A stretch of DNA of 64,000 bases, taken from contig NC_084813.1 of assembly GCF_963583255.1 (NCBI RefSeq), positions 11,208,001 to 11,272,000 of the forward strand. The letters run 5' to 3'. The translations under genes were made by a program, and so were the position numbers. The notes beneath the pieces are model-generated. The model made no database searches. It worked only from the letters and a program-made list of their open reading frames with translations, and had not been told where the DNA came from. Shown piece after piece: positions 33,453 through 44,539 of this stretch. The stretch comes from Pyrus communis. Lineage: Eukaryota > Streptophyta > Magnoliopsida > Rosales > Rosaceae. The stretch's first letter is position 1. Each line of letters starts with the position of its first letter.

Positions 33453-36450
33453 TTAAGTTTCCTTGGAGCCCACAGCATGGAAACTTGCACCATCCATGAC
33501 ACGCTCTTCAAAGTTCTCATAGTATGGCTTCAAACGATGTCTGTTCACTTTGAACTCTTGCCTGGTCTTTAAACTTCGAATTTGAACTGCACCATAAGGA
33601 AATACATTAGTAACAGCAAACGGGACAATCCATTTAGAACGTAACTTACCTGGAAACAAGCGAAGGCGGGAATTGAAGAGTAACATTTTCTGCCCTAGAA
33701 CAAACATCTTGCTACGAATCATCTTGTCATGGAATGCCTTTGACTTCTCCTTGTAAATAAAAGCGTTCTCGTACACTTCATGCCTTATCTCCTCAAGCTC
33801 ATTCAATTGAAGCTTCCTATGGATTCCAGCGGCATCAATGTCCATATTGAAAGTTTTTACGGCCCAATGTGCTTTGTCCTCCAATTCAACAGGAAGATGA
33901 CATAGTTTCCCATAGATGAGCCGAGATGGGGACATTCCAATTGGTGTTTTGTAGGCCGTACGATATGCCCAGAATGCATCATTCAAGTGCAAGCTCCAAT
34001 CCTTCCGGTTTGGCCCAACGATCTTCTCCAAAATCTGCTTAATTTCCCGATTAAAAACCTCGGCTTGCCCACTTGTTTGAGGATGATAAGGTGTGACCAC
34101 CTTATGTGTTACGTTATATTTCTTGAGCAATGCTTCAATGGTTCGATCGCAAAAATGGGAACCTCCATCACTTATTAGAACTCTTAGCATTCCAAATCTA
34201 GCAAATATGTTAGTTTAGACAAAATCTGCAACCACTTTGGAATCATTCGTACGGGTGGCTTTTGCTTCCACCCATTTTGACACATAATCAACAGTAAGTA
34301 AAATATAAAGGAAACCATGAGATGAAGGAAAAGGACCCATAAAATCAATGCCCCAAATATCAAAACTTTCGACACCATAGATAGGGGTCTGCGGCATTTG
34401 GTCTTTTGGACCTATATTTCAAGTTCTTTGACAACGATCACATGTTATGCAAAACGTTCTAGCATCCTTAAAGATAGTATGCCAATAAAAACCACATTCA
34501 AGTACTTTACGTGCAGTCCTTTGAGTGCCAAAGTGATCTCCACATGCATAAGTGTGACAAAAAGTTAAAATTGAATTAAACTCTGATTCATGCACACACT
34601 TACGAATGATTTGATCAGCGCAATATTTCCATAAATAAGGATCATCCCACACATAAAACCAACCCTTATTTTTAAGTTTATCACGTTGGTGCTTATTTAG
34701 GTTGCTTGGAACTTGTTTAGACACCAAATAATTCACTAAATCGGCATACCATGGCTCACTTACCTCAATAGACAGCAGCTGCTCATCTAGGAATGTCTCT
34801 GGGATAAGCACGGCATCTTCTTCATGCACCATACGGCTCAAGTGGTCAGCCACCACGTTTTCACTTCCTTTCTTGTCCCGGATTTTGATATCGAACTCTT
34901 GAAGTAGAAGCATCCAGAATAAGCCTTGGTTTGGCCTCCTTCTTGGTGAGTAAGTACTTCAACGCTACATGATCAATGTAAATTATAACTTTAGTGCCAA
35001 GTAAATAAGAACGAAACTTATCTAAAGCAAAAACAACAGCAAGAAGTTCGTTTTCCGTTGTGGAGTAGTTCAATTGGGCATCATTCAAGGTTCGGGATGC
35101 ATAATAGATGACATGTGGCTGCTTGTTCTTCATTTGGCCTAAAACAGCTCCTAATGCTTAATCTAAGGCATCGCACATAAGCTCAAAAGGAAGGCTCCAA
35201 TTTGGTGGAACGATGATGGGGGCCGAAATAAGCATCTCTTTGAGGTGTTTGAACGCCTTCTCACATTCCTCATCGAACTCGAATGGGACATCTTTTTGTA
35301 GAAGTCGGCAAAGGGGGTTAGAAATCTTGGAAAAGTCCTTGATGAATTGCCTATAGAATCCTGCATGTCCAAGAAAAGAACGAAGCTCTCTAACCGAAGT
35401 AGGAGAGGGTAAGTAGCGTACACGATCTATTTTTTATTTATCAACCTCTATACCCTTGGCCGAAATTATATGCCCTAAAACTATGCCTTGTTTTACCATG
35501 AAATGACATTTTTCCCAATTTAAAACAAGGTTAGTTTCAATGCATCGTTTCAAGATTAAAGTGAGATTATGTAAACAATCATCAAACGAATCACCAAATA
35601 CACTAAAATCATCCATGAAAACTTCAATAATCTTCTCCAAAAAATCTGAAAATATACTTACCATGCATCTTTTAAAGGTGGCAGGTGCATTGCATAAACC
35701 GAATGGCATACGACGATAAGCAAAAGTACCAAAGAGACGTGAAAGTGGTTTTTCTTGGTCATCCGGAGCTATGACAATTTGATTATATTCCGAATAACCA
35801 TCAAGAAAACAATAAAAAGAATGAGCGGCTAACCTTTCAAGCATTTGACCAATGAATGGCAAAGGGAAATGATCTTTCCTAGTTGTGGCGTTGAACTTCC
35901 TATAATCAATGCAAACTCTCCAACCTGTTTGGATACGTGTTGGCACAAGCTCATTTTCGGCATTTTTCACCACCGTCACTCCGGATTTCTTTGGCACAAC
36001 TTGAACTAGTGAAACCTAACGGCTATCCGAGATAGGATAAATCACTCCACAAGCAAGTAATTTGATAATCTCTTTCTTCACAACTTCTATCATTGGAGGG
36101 TTGAGTCGAAATTGAGCCTCTCGAGTTGGTTTAGCCCCCTCGTCTAGAAGTATGCGATGCATGCATGTTGTAGGGCTAATTCCCTTAATGTCGGCCAAGG
36201 TTCATCCTATGGCTATTTTGTGTTTTTTCAACACTCGAACCAATTTCTCCTCCTCCATTGCCGTGAGTGATGAAGAAACAATGACGGGCAACGTTTCTTT
36301 GTCTCCTAAATGAACATACTTCAAATGACTTGGCAATGGTTTAAGTTCAAGAATGGGTGCCTGGATCACTGAAGGTAACAACTTGTTAGTAGAAACGGGA
36401 ATTGAAATTGGGATTAGGGGCTTACTTTGATATTGCGGCGATGATTCAAG
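33453..36450 (-). pseudogene. Athila C pol: RT, RNase H, integrase with scattered stops
   Basis: Minus-strand order: linker (36501-36202), start of RT (36198-36016), RT core 35997-35434 (RVCIDYRKFN, FCFLDGYS-like block, RRMPFGLCNAPATF, active site FMDD, LGH), connection 35423-35163, RNase H 35133-34861 ([24 protein letters not shown]), integrase zinc domain 34913-34419 (HxxxH side HTYACGDH, then CITCDRC), integrase core 34397-33453 (first Asp in GIDFMGPF, second in SDGGSHF, Glu in QAEVFNREI) and a C-terminal domain ending with the KPYYENFEE block and stop at 33453. In-frame stops sit near 36200, 36013, 35432, 35160, 34418 and 34216; otherwise the reading is continuous, so the damage is mostly point mutation. 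Confidence 0.93.
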
Positions 36451-36455
36451 TGCAG

Positions 36456-38222
36456 TGATAGGAGCATATTTATGCGACTTAGTTATCTTGTTTTCTTGCA
36501 TTTACATAGTTTTCATTTATAATAGTGTTTTAAGCTATTTTCGTGTGTTTGTAGGTCCTAATGGCAAAGTTGGCAAGAAAGTGCATTTTGGAGCCATTTG
36601 GAGCAGTTTTGGGCATGGAATGGATAGCATATGCAAGGAGCAAGGTGGATGGACAAATTTAAAGTCAAAAGAGGCTAGGAACATGTTACAAATCTGGAGA
36701 AAGAAGCTCAAGACAATGAAGATAAGGAAAGAGCAAGAAACATGGAACATTATCCAATCTTATCTTATCTTATCCAAACCTTATCCTATCTTATCCTATC
36801 CTAATCTTTTGCTACCTTAATTCCAGCTGCAAAGAGGACTCATTTTCACATTAAATCACCTAAATATCAGGTTTTAGAAGCCCTATTTTCATGCCCTAAG
36901 TTTATGTCACATGTAACCCTTCTAGAAGTTCTAGAATCTGCCACAAGGACCATTCCTTGTCTTCCCTGGAATCTGATTGAAAGTGTCATTGTTCTTTGGT
37001 GATTTGGAGTCCTAATTCCTCTCCTTTTCAGCCCAATTTCATGCCTTCCCTTCACCCTATAAATACATGATGCCACAACACTCATAAGAACCACCCTCTA
37101 CCACAAATTCACACCACACCATCCACCACACTGGGGCCGTGCTTACCATTCAAAACGTTGGATTGTTGGAGCGTTTCTAGGTGTATTCTATTCTTTGTTT
37201 TCAATGTTTAAATTTAATTATCTTTGTTTTGCGAACATGAGGAACTAAATTCGTTTTAGTTAGAGGTGAATTCAAAGCCATGAACATATATGTGATATGA
37301 ATTGATTTCATCCAATATTGTTTCATAAATCATGAATGCGATTTACTTATCTGTTTGATTGATAACTTATTCTTGTATGTTGATTAAGGAGACTTACTTA
37401 GTTTGCATGCATGAATTTGATGCTAGAATATAAGGGAGTTTCACGTAATAGTTATTCACTTATATTCACAAGTAGTAGAAGTCACTAGTCATGATTGTGT
37501 TAAGTAAATCCTTGGCAGGAGTCTCATGCTTTTCATAGTGATGAATGCCTTGTCAATGCTTATGATTTTCATAGAACTTAATGACTTTTGATATGTATCT
37601 CTATCATGCGTTTCATATAAGGAACTTGAGAAAGATAATTTGGTTGTAATGCGTATTCATTCAATTCAATGAAATAAGGAAAATCTGATGGTTGGTTGTG
37701 TGATGCAATTAACTTGGGGTATTGTCATTCATGGTTTAAAGGAATAATAACTGGAAATCAATTTGTATGCAAGTGTGTCATGTGTGGAGAAGGACCCTCT
37801 AGCTAGCTTATCACCCATAGTTTTCCCTAATTTCGTCCAAAGTTGTTTAAGTCTTTAAATCTGTTTGTTTTTATTTTAATTTCGTCCAAATCAATCTCCC
37901 CTTTAATTAAGTGTGTTAGATTAGTTAGAAACATGTTTAAATCTATCCAATTTAGTGTTTTGAGTCTTAATAGTCTAAAATTCATCCAAATAACTTCATA
38001 GAGTCTGTTTCGAGTCAATTTAACTTAGTTTGTGTGTTTTGAGTCTATTTAGCTTGTTTTGAGTTGTTAGAGTCTAGTTTTCTGTTTTTGAGTCTAGTTT
38101 AGTGTTTTAGAGTTTAATTTGAGTAGATTAGCATCCCTTCTAATCCTCGGCCTTGAACGATCCCTACTTACACATACTACAATCATAGGGTTTTAATTTG
38201 AGTGTTAGAATACTTCACATCA
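36456..38222 (+). mobile_element. Athila-type solo LTR between protease and RT of Athila C
   Basis: TGATAGGAGC...CTTCACATCA, 1767 bp, target duplication tgcag at 36451-36455 and 38223-38227. TATA box 37057-37065. Very close to the solo LTR at 9123-10921; both insert opposite to the host Athila. Confidence 0.94.
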
Positions 38223-38227
38223 TGCAG

Positions 38228-39855
38228 CCACCATCTTGCCAACTTCATCATTATGCAAGGCCATATTGGGGTTTAAGCCCAATCCCTCGGCAATTGTTGT
38301 TTCAAGGGGATCTTTGTCCAACGAATCAAGATAGCCCTACGCCAATGAATCAAATATATCAATAGAAAAACAAGAATGATCATCGTTAGGATATTTAATA
38401 GTTTCAGAAAGATTGAAATCAATAACTTCCCCATCAAATTCCATCGTTAAAGTCCCTTTGAACACATCGATCTTGGTGTGGGCTGTTTTCATGAAAGGTC
38501 TCCTAAGTAGGATCGGTAATGGTGTAGACTGGGTTGAATCTTCCATGTCAAGCACGTAAAAGTCCGCTGGGAAGATCAATTTGTTAACCTGCACCAAAAC
38601 ATGTTCCAAAACTCCTTTTGGATAGGCATTAGAACGATCGGCCAATTGAATAATCACACCATCGTTTTTAAGCTCTCTAAGTTCATAGGTGCATAAATTG
38701 AGTAAGGCATGACATTAATTGAAGCTCCTAAGTCTAGCATAGCATGTTCAAACTTAGTATTGCCAATACCACAAGGAATTGTAAAACTACCCGGATCTTT
38801 GCATTTAGGTGGTAGTTTTCTTTGTAACACCACAGAAACATTCTCACTTACCTGGACCACCTCCTTGTTCGAAATCCTCTACCTTGTTGTGCAAAGCTCT
38901 TTCAAGAATTTAGCATACTTAGGAACTTGCTTAATTGCATCAAGGAGCGGGATATTGACTTGAACTCTCCTAAAGGTTTCCAGAATGTCTTTCTCATTCT
39001 CTTCTTTCTTTGATTGCTTAAACCTGCTAGGAAATGGCACATTTAGTGGAATAAAACTAGAAGAATTTGAATTTGGACTTACCTTGGTAGTTTGGGACGG
39101 TTTTGGTGCACTAGGGGGCCACAGCAAGGTTTCATCTACCCTTGCCGTGGCCTTGTCCACTTCTTCTTCTTCAAGAAGCAACTTTTCATCCTCTTTTTGA
39201 CTTGCTTGGTATGGTTTGGGGTGGATTTCAACTTCCTTGCCACTTCTCAAGGTGATAGCCTTAGCGGTTTCAAAAACCTCCCTTTGAATTGACAATGGTT
39301 GAGCTAGGTAGTTTGCCTTCTTCTCGAAACTGTCCCATGAACTCCGCCATCTACCCAATTTGCTTCTTCACTTCGCCCCTCTCTTTGGCTTGATTTTGTA
39401 GTCCCTGCGACAAAGTATTTAATAATTGAAGGACATTATCATTATTCATTAGCAAACCTGAGTCTTGTTGGGCAGTTTGTGATTGAGGTTGAGATTACGC
39501 GAATGGCCTTTGATATATCCCAGGGGGTGGTGGACGAAATCCTCCTCCATTGCCGTGAGTTTGTTGAGGTTGTTGAGGCTCCCTCCATTTGAAATTTGGG
39601 TGATCTCTCCATCCCGGATTGTACGTATTTGAGTATGGATCATTCCTTTGCTGATTTTGGCCTTGATAACCTATGGCATTGGCGCTTTCCCATCCTCCAT
39701 TCTCTATCAATTGAGGACATTGATCATTGAGGCGCCCTTGCATAGAGCACACGCCACACACACTTGGGTTACTTCCTTGCACTTTACATCCTTCGGCAAC
39801 CTGAGATACAAGCATAGTGAGGTTAGCTAATTGAGATTGAATTTCAGCTATTGAA
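38228..39855 (-). pseudogene. Athila C gag C-terminal half and protease
   Basis: Minus-strand order: nucleocapsid part 39855-39495 with CGVC...GR...C, where the zinc-binding His of the CX2CX4HX4C knuckle is Arg (Athila A keeps His); Pro/Gly-rich tail; frames shift near 39480-39360; then 39358-38879 (KAITLRSGKEV, typical of Athila gag-protease linker), aspartic protease 38860-38654 with LDLGAS, and post-protease linker 38657-38337 (PADFYVL, RRPFMKT). The protease would process Gag-Pol. The solo LTRs cut this block on both sides. Confidence 0.88.
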
Positions 39856-39860
39856 CTTAC

Positions 39861-41913
39861 TGATAGGAGCATATTTATGCGTCCTAATTGGCTTGTTCTC
39901 GTGCATATACGTTGTGTTTCCTTAGTTATTTTAGTCTTTTAAGCCATTTTCGTATGTTTTCAGGTTCTAAGGGCTAATGGAGGAAAGAAGTGCATTTAGG
40001 GGCCTTTTGGAGCACTATTTGGCTAAGGATGGATAGCTTATGCTTGGAGCCAAAGTGTTGGATGAAAGTGAAGGCCTTGTATGCACTTGAGGACACAAAA
40101 CAATGGCCCTAACCCAATTACACAACCTTGCCATGGGCTTAACCATATTTCCCTTCCCTTGCCATGCAAACCACCCTATTTTAGGCCCATTCTATGTACT
40201 TAAACCCTAGCCCTTTAACCTTGCAGCCCTATTCTGATTTATTCACTTCCATATTCTTCTTTAATCCACATGCATTCATCATCATTCACCCTACCTTGCA
40301 ATTCCACAAAACACATCCCATTGCCGTGGCTTTCCATCTAATTTCAGCCATCACACTTCATCATTGTAGCCACCATTCACCCTAGTTGTCACTCACATGC
40401 ATTCCCATTCTATATTTCAGCCACATGCACCCATAATTACACCAAACACACCCTAGCCGTGCCTATCCCTTGCATTTCCAGCATTCCCATTTGCATTTTC
40501 AGCTTTCCACCAACCAATCTAGTTGTCATTCCACATGCATTCCCTTCTTTAATCATTCCTAGCTGCCGTTCACATGCTCTCCCATCCATTCTCTCCCTAT
40601 AAAACCATGCAATGCATTCATACAATTCATTCCATTCACCACAAAACAAACACACAACACACAAACACAAAATCCCCATTCTTTGTGCCGTGTATATAAG
40701 TTCCATTTTCTGCACATTTTTCTCCTCCATTGCATCCACTCCAACCACTCCCCATCCCTCCAAAACACTTCACACCATCACACAACCTTTCCTTAGACCT
40801 TGTGCTACAACAAAGAGGAAGAGAAGAGGGCCTAAACGTTCATACAATTCAAGTTTGAGTTGTTGGAATGTTTAGGTGTTTCTTTGATTTCTATGTTTAA
40901 TTTCAATTCTCTTTGTCTTGTACGTATGAGGAACTAAACCCCCTTTAGCTAGGGGGTGATTCGAAACCATGTTTATGCTTGCGATATGAATTGATTATCT
41001 TTGGTTGGAATTTCATAAGTTGTGGATTCTATTTGTTTAACCGTTTGATTGATAACTTATTTATATATGTTTATTGAGAGTGCACGCTTAATTTTCATGC
41101 ATGAATATGACGCTAGAATATAAGTGAGTTTCACCTAATAGTTATGAACTTATATTCACAAGTAGTGGAGGTTGCTTATAAACAATCGCGTTAAATGAAT
41201 TCTTGGCACTAGTTTCATGCTGTTCATAGTAACGAAGGCCTCGTCAACACTTATAGTTTTCATGTTGCTTAATGATCTTTGATTGTATCTTTATTGTGCT
41301 TTTCACGTAAAGGACTTTTGGAGAATGTTGTGAATTGCGTTGCGCAAACCCATCCAATTCATTAACTTAAGGAGAACTTGACGGTTAATTTAAGCGGACC
41401 TAATTAACCCGGGGTGTTGAGTTTCATAATTTATCGAAAGACCAACTGAAAATCAATCTTGTATGCAAGTGTAACATGTGTGGAGAAGAACCTTCTAGCT
41501 AGCATTCCATCCATATTTTCATCGCATTCATATTTACATTTTGCCCTTAATTATAATCTGTCCAATTAATTTAATCTCGTCAAAAACAACTCAATCCTCC
41601 CCCCCATATTTTGTTAAGTCTTAGTCGTTCAAATCTATCTTATTTTATGTTTTAAAGTATTTGGAGTCTTTTGAACTAGTTTTGAGTCTTTTGAACTTGT
41701 TTTGAGTCTTTTGGTTTGTCTTAGTGTTTTAAAGTTTAGTTTTGCATTCTTTGAGTCTAGTATAGTGTTTTATATTGTGTTTTTACGTTTTTGAGTCAAA
41801 TCCAAGTGATTAACAATCCCTCATAATCCCCGGTCCAGAATGATCCCTACTTACATACTTACTACAATTGATATAAAGAGGGTTTAATTTGTGTGCGTTT
41901 AATTCTCATACCA
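39861..41913 (+). mobile_element. Athila-type solo LTR inside gag of Athila C
   Basis: TGATAGGAGC...CTCATACCA, 2053 bp, target duplication cttac at 39856-39860 and 41914-41918. TATA box ctataaaa 40597-40604. The R/U5 part is nearly the single-copy version of the duplicated unit in the solo LTR at 1358-4575. The terminal bases have drifted from the usual cacatca but still end in CA. Confidence 0.92.
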
Positions 41914-41918
41914 CTTAC

Positions 41919-42758
41919 CTTATGGACTTGCTGCTGTGAGGTGTCTCTTTGTCCAACACCTTCGTATTGTTGTGCATTAAAGGCTCGATTTGCAATTAAG
42001 ACCTTGGCAACCACCGGTGTTTTGTCAACCAAAGCACCTCCCGCTGAAGCATCTAGCATTTGTCTCTCAATTGGAAGGAATCCTTCGTAGAAATATTGAA
42101 TTAAAAGTTCTTCCTTCATTTGATGTTGAGGGAATGATGCAACTAGAGTCTTGAAACGTTCATAATGCGCTAGAAAAGATTCCCCTTGGTTTTGTTGAAT
42201 GCCACTAATTTTCTTCCTCAAAAGAATCACTCTTGAAGTTGGGAAGAATTTCTCTAAGAATGCTCGCTTCATGCTTTCCCAAGAAGTGATGGTTCCGGGT
42301 GCTAATTCGTATAGCCAATCTTTAGCCTTTTCCAAAAGAGAGAATGGAAAGGCCTTCATCTTCAAAATGTTCCCATCGACATTGATGGGCGTCATGCTTG
42401 AACATACCACTTCAAACTCCTTAAGATGCTTGTTTGGATCTTCCATGGACAGCCCATGGTATTTGGGAATGTGATGCAACAAGCTAGACTTCAATTCGAA
42501 CTCAGCGGTCTTGCCTTGAGCTGCCATAGGATATTGAATACATAAAGGCACGACATTGTCTAATCCCGAGGCCGAAAGTTCTTTGATTGTTCGATTATCC
42601 GCCGCCATGCTTTCTTCTTCTTCAAATTCAGATTCGGACTCTGAACTTGAACTAGGTGGATTAGGTTCCGGTTGCTTCCTCTTTCTTCTCAAAGTTCGTT
42701 CAAAATCATCATCAAAATCCAATATGTTTGCACGAATAGGTTGAGAACGACGAGTCAT
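41919..42758 (-). pseudogene. Athila C gag N-terminal part (intact to the insertion)
   Basis: Open from the ATG at 42758 to the insertion boundary, about 280 codons. Begins MTRRSQPIRANILDFDDDFE, a basic-then-acidic N-terminus, Ser-rich spacer and Glu run, then the Retrotrans_gag capsid block (WLYELAPGTITSWESMKRAF, FFPTSR, HYERFKTLV, YFYEGF). The reading continues at 39855 after the solo LTR. No stop in this portion, in contrast to Athila A. The start is 140 bp downstream of the PBS. Confidence 0.93.
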
Positions 42759-42878
42759 AAACTAGTACCTGAAACAAAGAACAAAAACAAATCAACAACC
42801 ACTTTCAAGGGCACGGCAACCACAAACAAAAAGACACAAAGAAACACACTACACACTTTGACACGACACAAACAAAAA

Positions 42879-42900
42879 GGATTAGCAAGTTTGCTAATCC
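42879..42900 (-). promoter_or_regulatory. Palindrome adjoining the PBS of Athila C
   Basis: ggattagcaa-gt-ttgctaatcc, arms 10 bp, loop 2 nt; counterpart of 21887-21906 in Athila A. It overlaps the first bases of the primer-binding site. Confidence 0.8.
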
Positions 42901-42915
42901 CTGGCAACGGTGACA
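42898..42915 (-). promoter_or_regulatory. Primer-binding site of Athila C (tRNA-Asp type)
   Basis: Minus-strand tgtcaccgttgccaggga, 5 bp from the 5' LTR; close to the tRNA-Asp-complementary tggcgccgttgccgggga of plant Athila/Tat elements. Confidence 0.85.
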
Positions 42916-42920
42916 AAATT

Positions 42921-44433
42921 TGATGTGTAAATTAACTTGACACACAAATTAAACCCTATTTGTGACAAATTGTAGTATATATGCAAATAGGGATCGTTCT
43001 AGACTGGGGATTAACTAGGGATGCTAATCAACACAAATAAGACTCAAAATCACTAAACTAGACTCTATAGACTCAAAACTAACTTAAAACACTCAAAACA
43101 ACAACAAACAATAAAAAAGACTTAATTCTAGACCTAACAAGTGAATTTGACGAAAATAAAACTTAACTTGACTCAAAAGACTAAAAGAAAACAGATTTTG
43201 ACTCAAATAACAAGACTAAATGAAAGGGGGATTGTTTTTGACGAATTTAAAACTTAAAACTGAAATTTTGCATAAAACACTTTGTAAAAAACGAATTTCA
43301 CTGAATTAAATGGGTGAACGGCTAGTTAAAGGGTCCTTCTCCACACTGATATATGCATACAAACCAATTTCCAATTATTATTCCTTTAGACTATGAATGA
43401 CAACGCCCCAAGTTAGTTGCATCGCACAACTAACCATCAAATTTTCCTTATTTCATTGAATTGAATGAATACACATTACAACCAAATTATCTTTCTCAAG
43501 TTCTTTAGATGAAACGCATAATAAAGATGCATATCAAAAGTCATTAAGTTTTGTGAAAAGCATAAGCATTGACAAGGTATTCATCACTATGAAACGCATG
43601 AGACTTAAGCCAAGGATTCACTTAACACGATTGTGACTAGCAACCTCCACTACTTGTGAATATAAGTGAATAACTATTACGTGAAACTCCCTTATACTCT
43701 AGCATCAAATTCATGCATGAAAATTAAGTGTGGACCCTCAACCAACACACATAAACAAGTTTTGATAACTTAGATAAGCAAATCACATTCAAGACTCAAG
43801 AAACAATAACTGGATGTAATCAATTCATATAAAACATATAATCATGGCTTCGAATTCACCTCTAACTAAAAAGAAATTTGTTCCACATGTTCATCATAAT
43901 TGAAAACCAAATTAAAGTAAACATCAAACTAAAACTAAGGATAGAAAGAACCTAGAAACTCTCCACACTCCAATGGCATGCACGGCACTCCCTTGGAAGG
44001 CAGATTGCACAAGTCCTCTTCTCCTTCCTTCTTTGCTTGCGGCACTAGGGTGATATGGTGTGAATTATGGTGTTTGATGGCTGAAAGTATGAATGAATGA
44101 ACGAGTGAATGGATGATTAAAACCTGCAGCAAAGGCTTGTATTTATAGGCTTGGTTTTGCACAATTTCTGAAGGAAAAGGATTGCACAATCCTAAGGGAA
44201 AAAGGTTATGGTTTGGCAGAAACCAAGGGGAAAAGGGATAGGGAATACACAGTAGGAATTGGGGTTTCTAGAGGGAATAGGTGCGGCACCTTTTTAGGAG
44301 GAAGATAGGGCTTCTAGAAAGAATGTTTTAGAACAGATTTCTGGACCTAAAAGGAGAAGGACACACAACATAGGTGTAGAATGGCGATTACAACTCCTAA
44401 ACCTCCAAGGAATGGCATATATGTGGCACATAA
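42921..44433 (-). repeat. 5' LTR of Athila C, truncated in U3
   Basis: Starts tgatgtgtaa at 42921 and follows the 3' LTR closely until ggcacataa at 44425-44433, where the Harbinger element begins. In the 3' LTR the homologous point is near 31017, leaving about 450 bp (to gctcctatca) that is absent here and not found right of the Harbinger element. TATA tatttatagg 44140-44149 is retained. Confidence 0.9.
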
Positions 44434-44539
44434 GGTCGCGTTTGGTACGCGGGACGGGACGGAACAGAGTGGGACGAGGCGTTCCGTCCCACGTTTGGTA
44501 CGCCTAAAATGAGTGGAACGCGCTGTTCCACATAACAAG

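Larger units (their letters stand above)
27622..44433 (-). mobile_element. Athila C: Ty3/gypsy Athila retrotransposon with near-complete gag-pol
   Basis: Read on the minus strand: truncated 5' LTR 44433-42921, PBS 42915-42898, gag 42758-about 39000, protease 38860-38654, pol 36450-33453, 3' non-coding, PPT 31490-31476 and 3' LTR 31475-27622. Three solo LTRs interrupt it (28747-30627, 36456-38222, 39861-41913). RT, RNase H and integrase motifs are all present, with only a handful of in-frame stops, so it is younger or better preserved than the Tat layer. No env-like ORF. The 5' LTR lacks its first ~450 bp (U3 side), replaced by the Harbinger element, so its own right-hand target duplication is gone. 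Confidence 0.92.
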
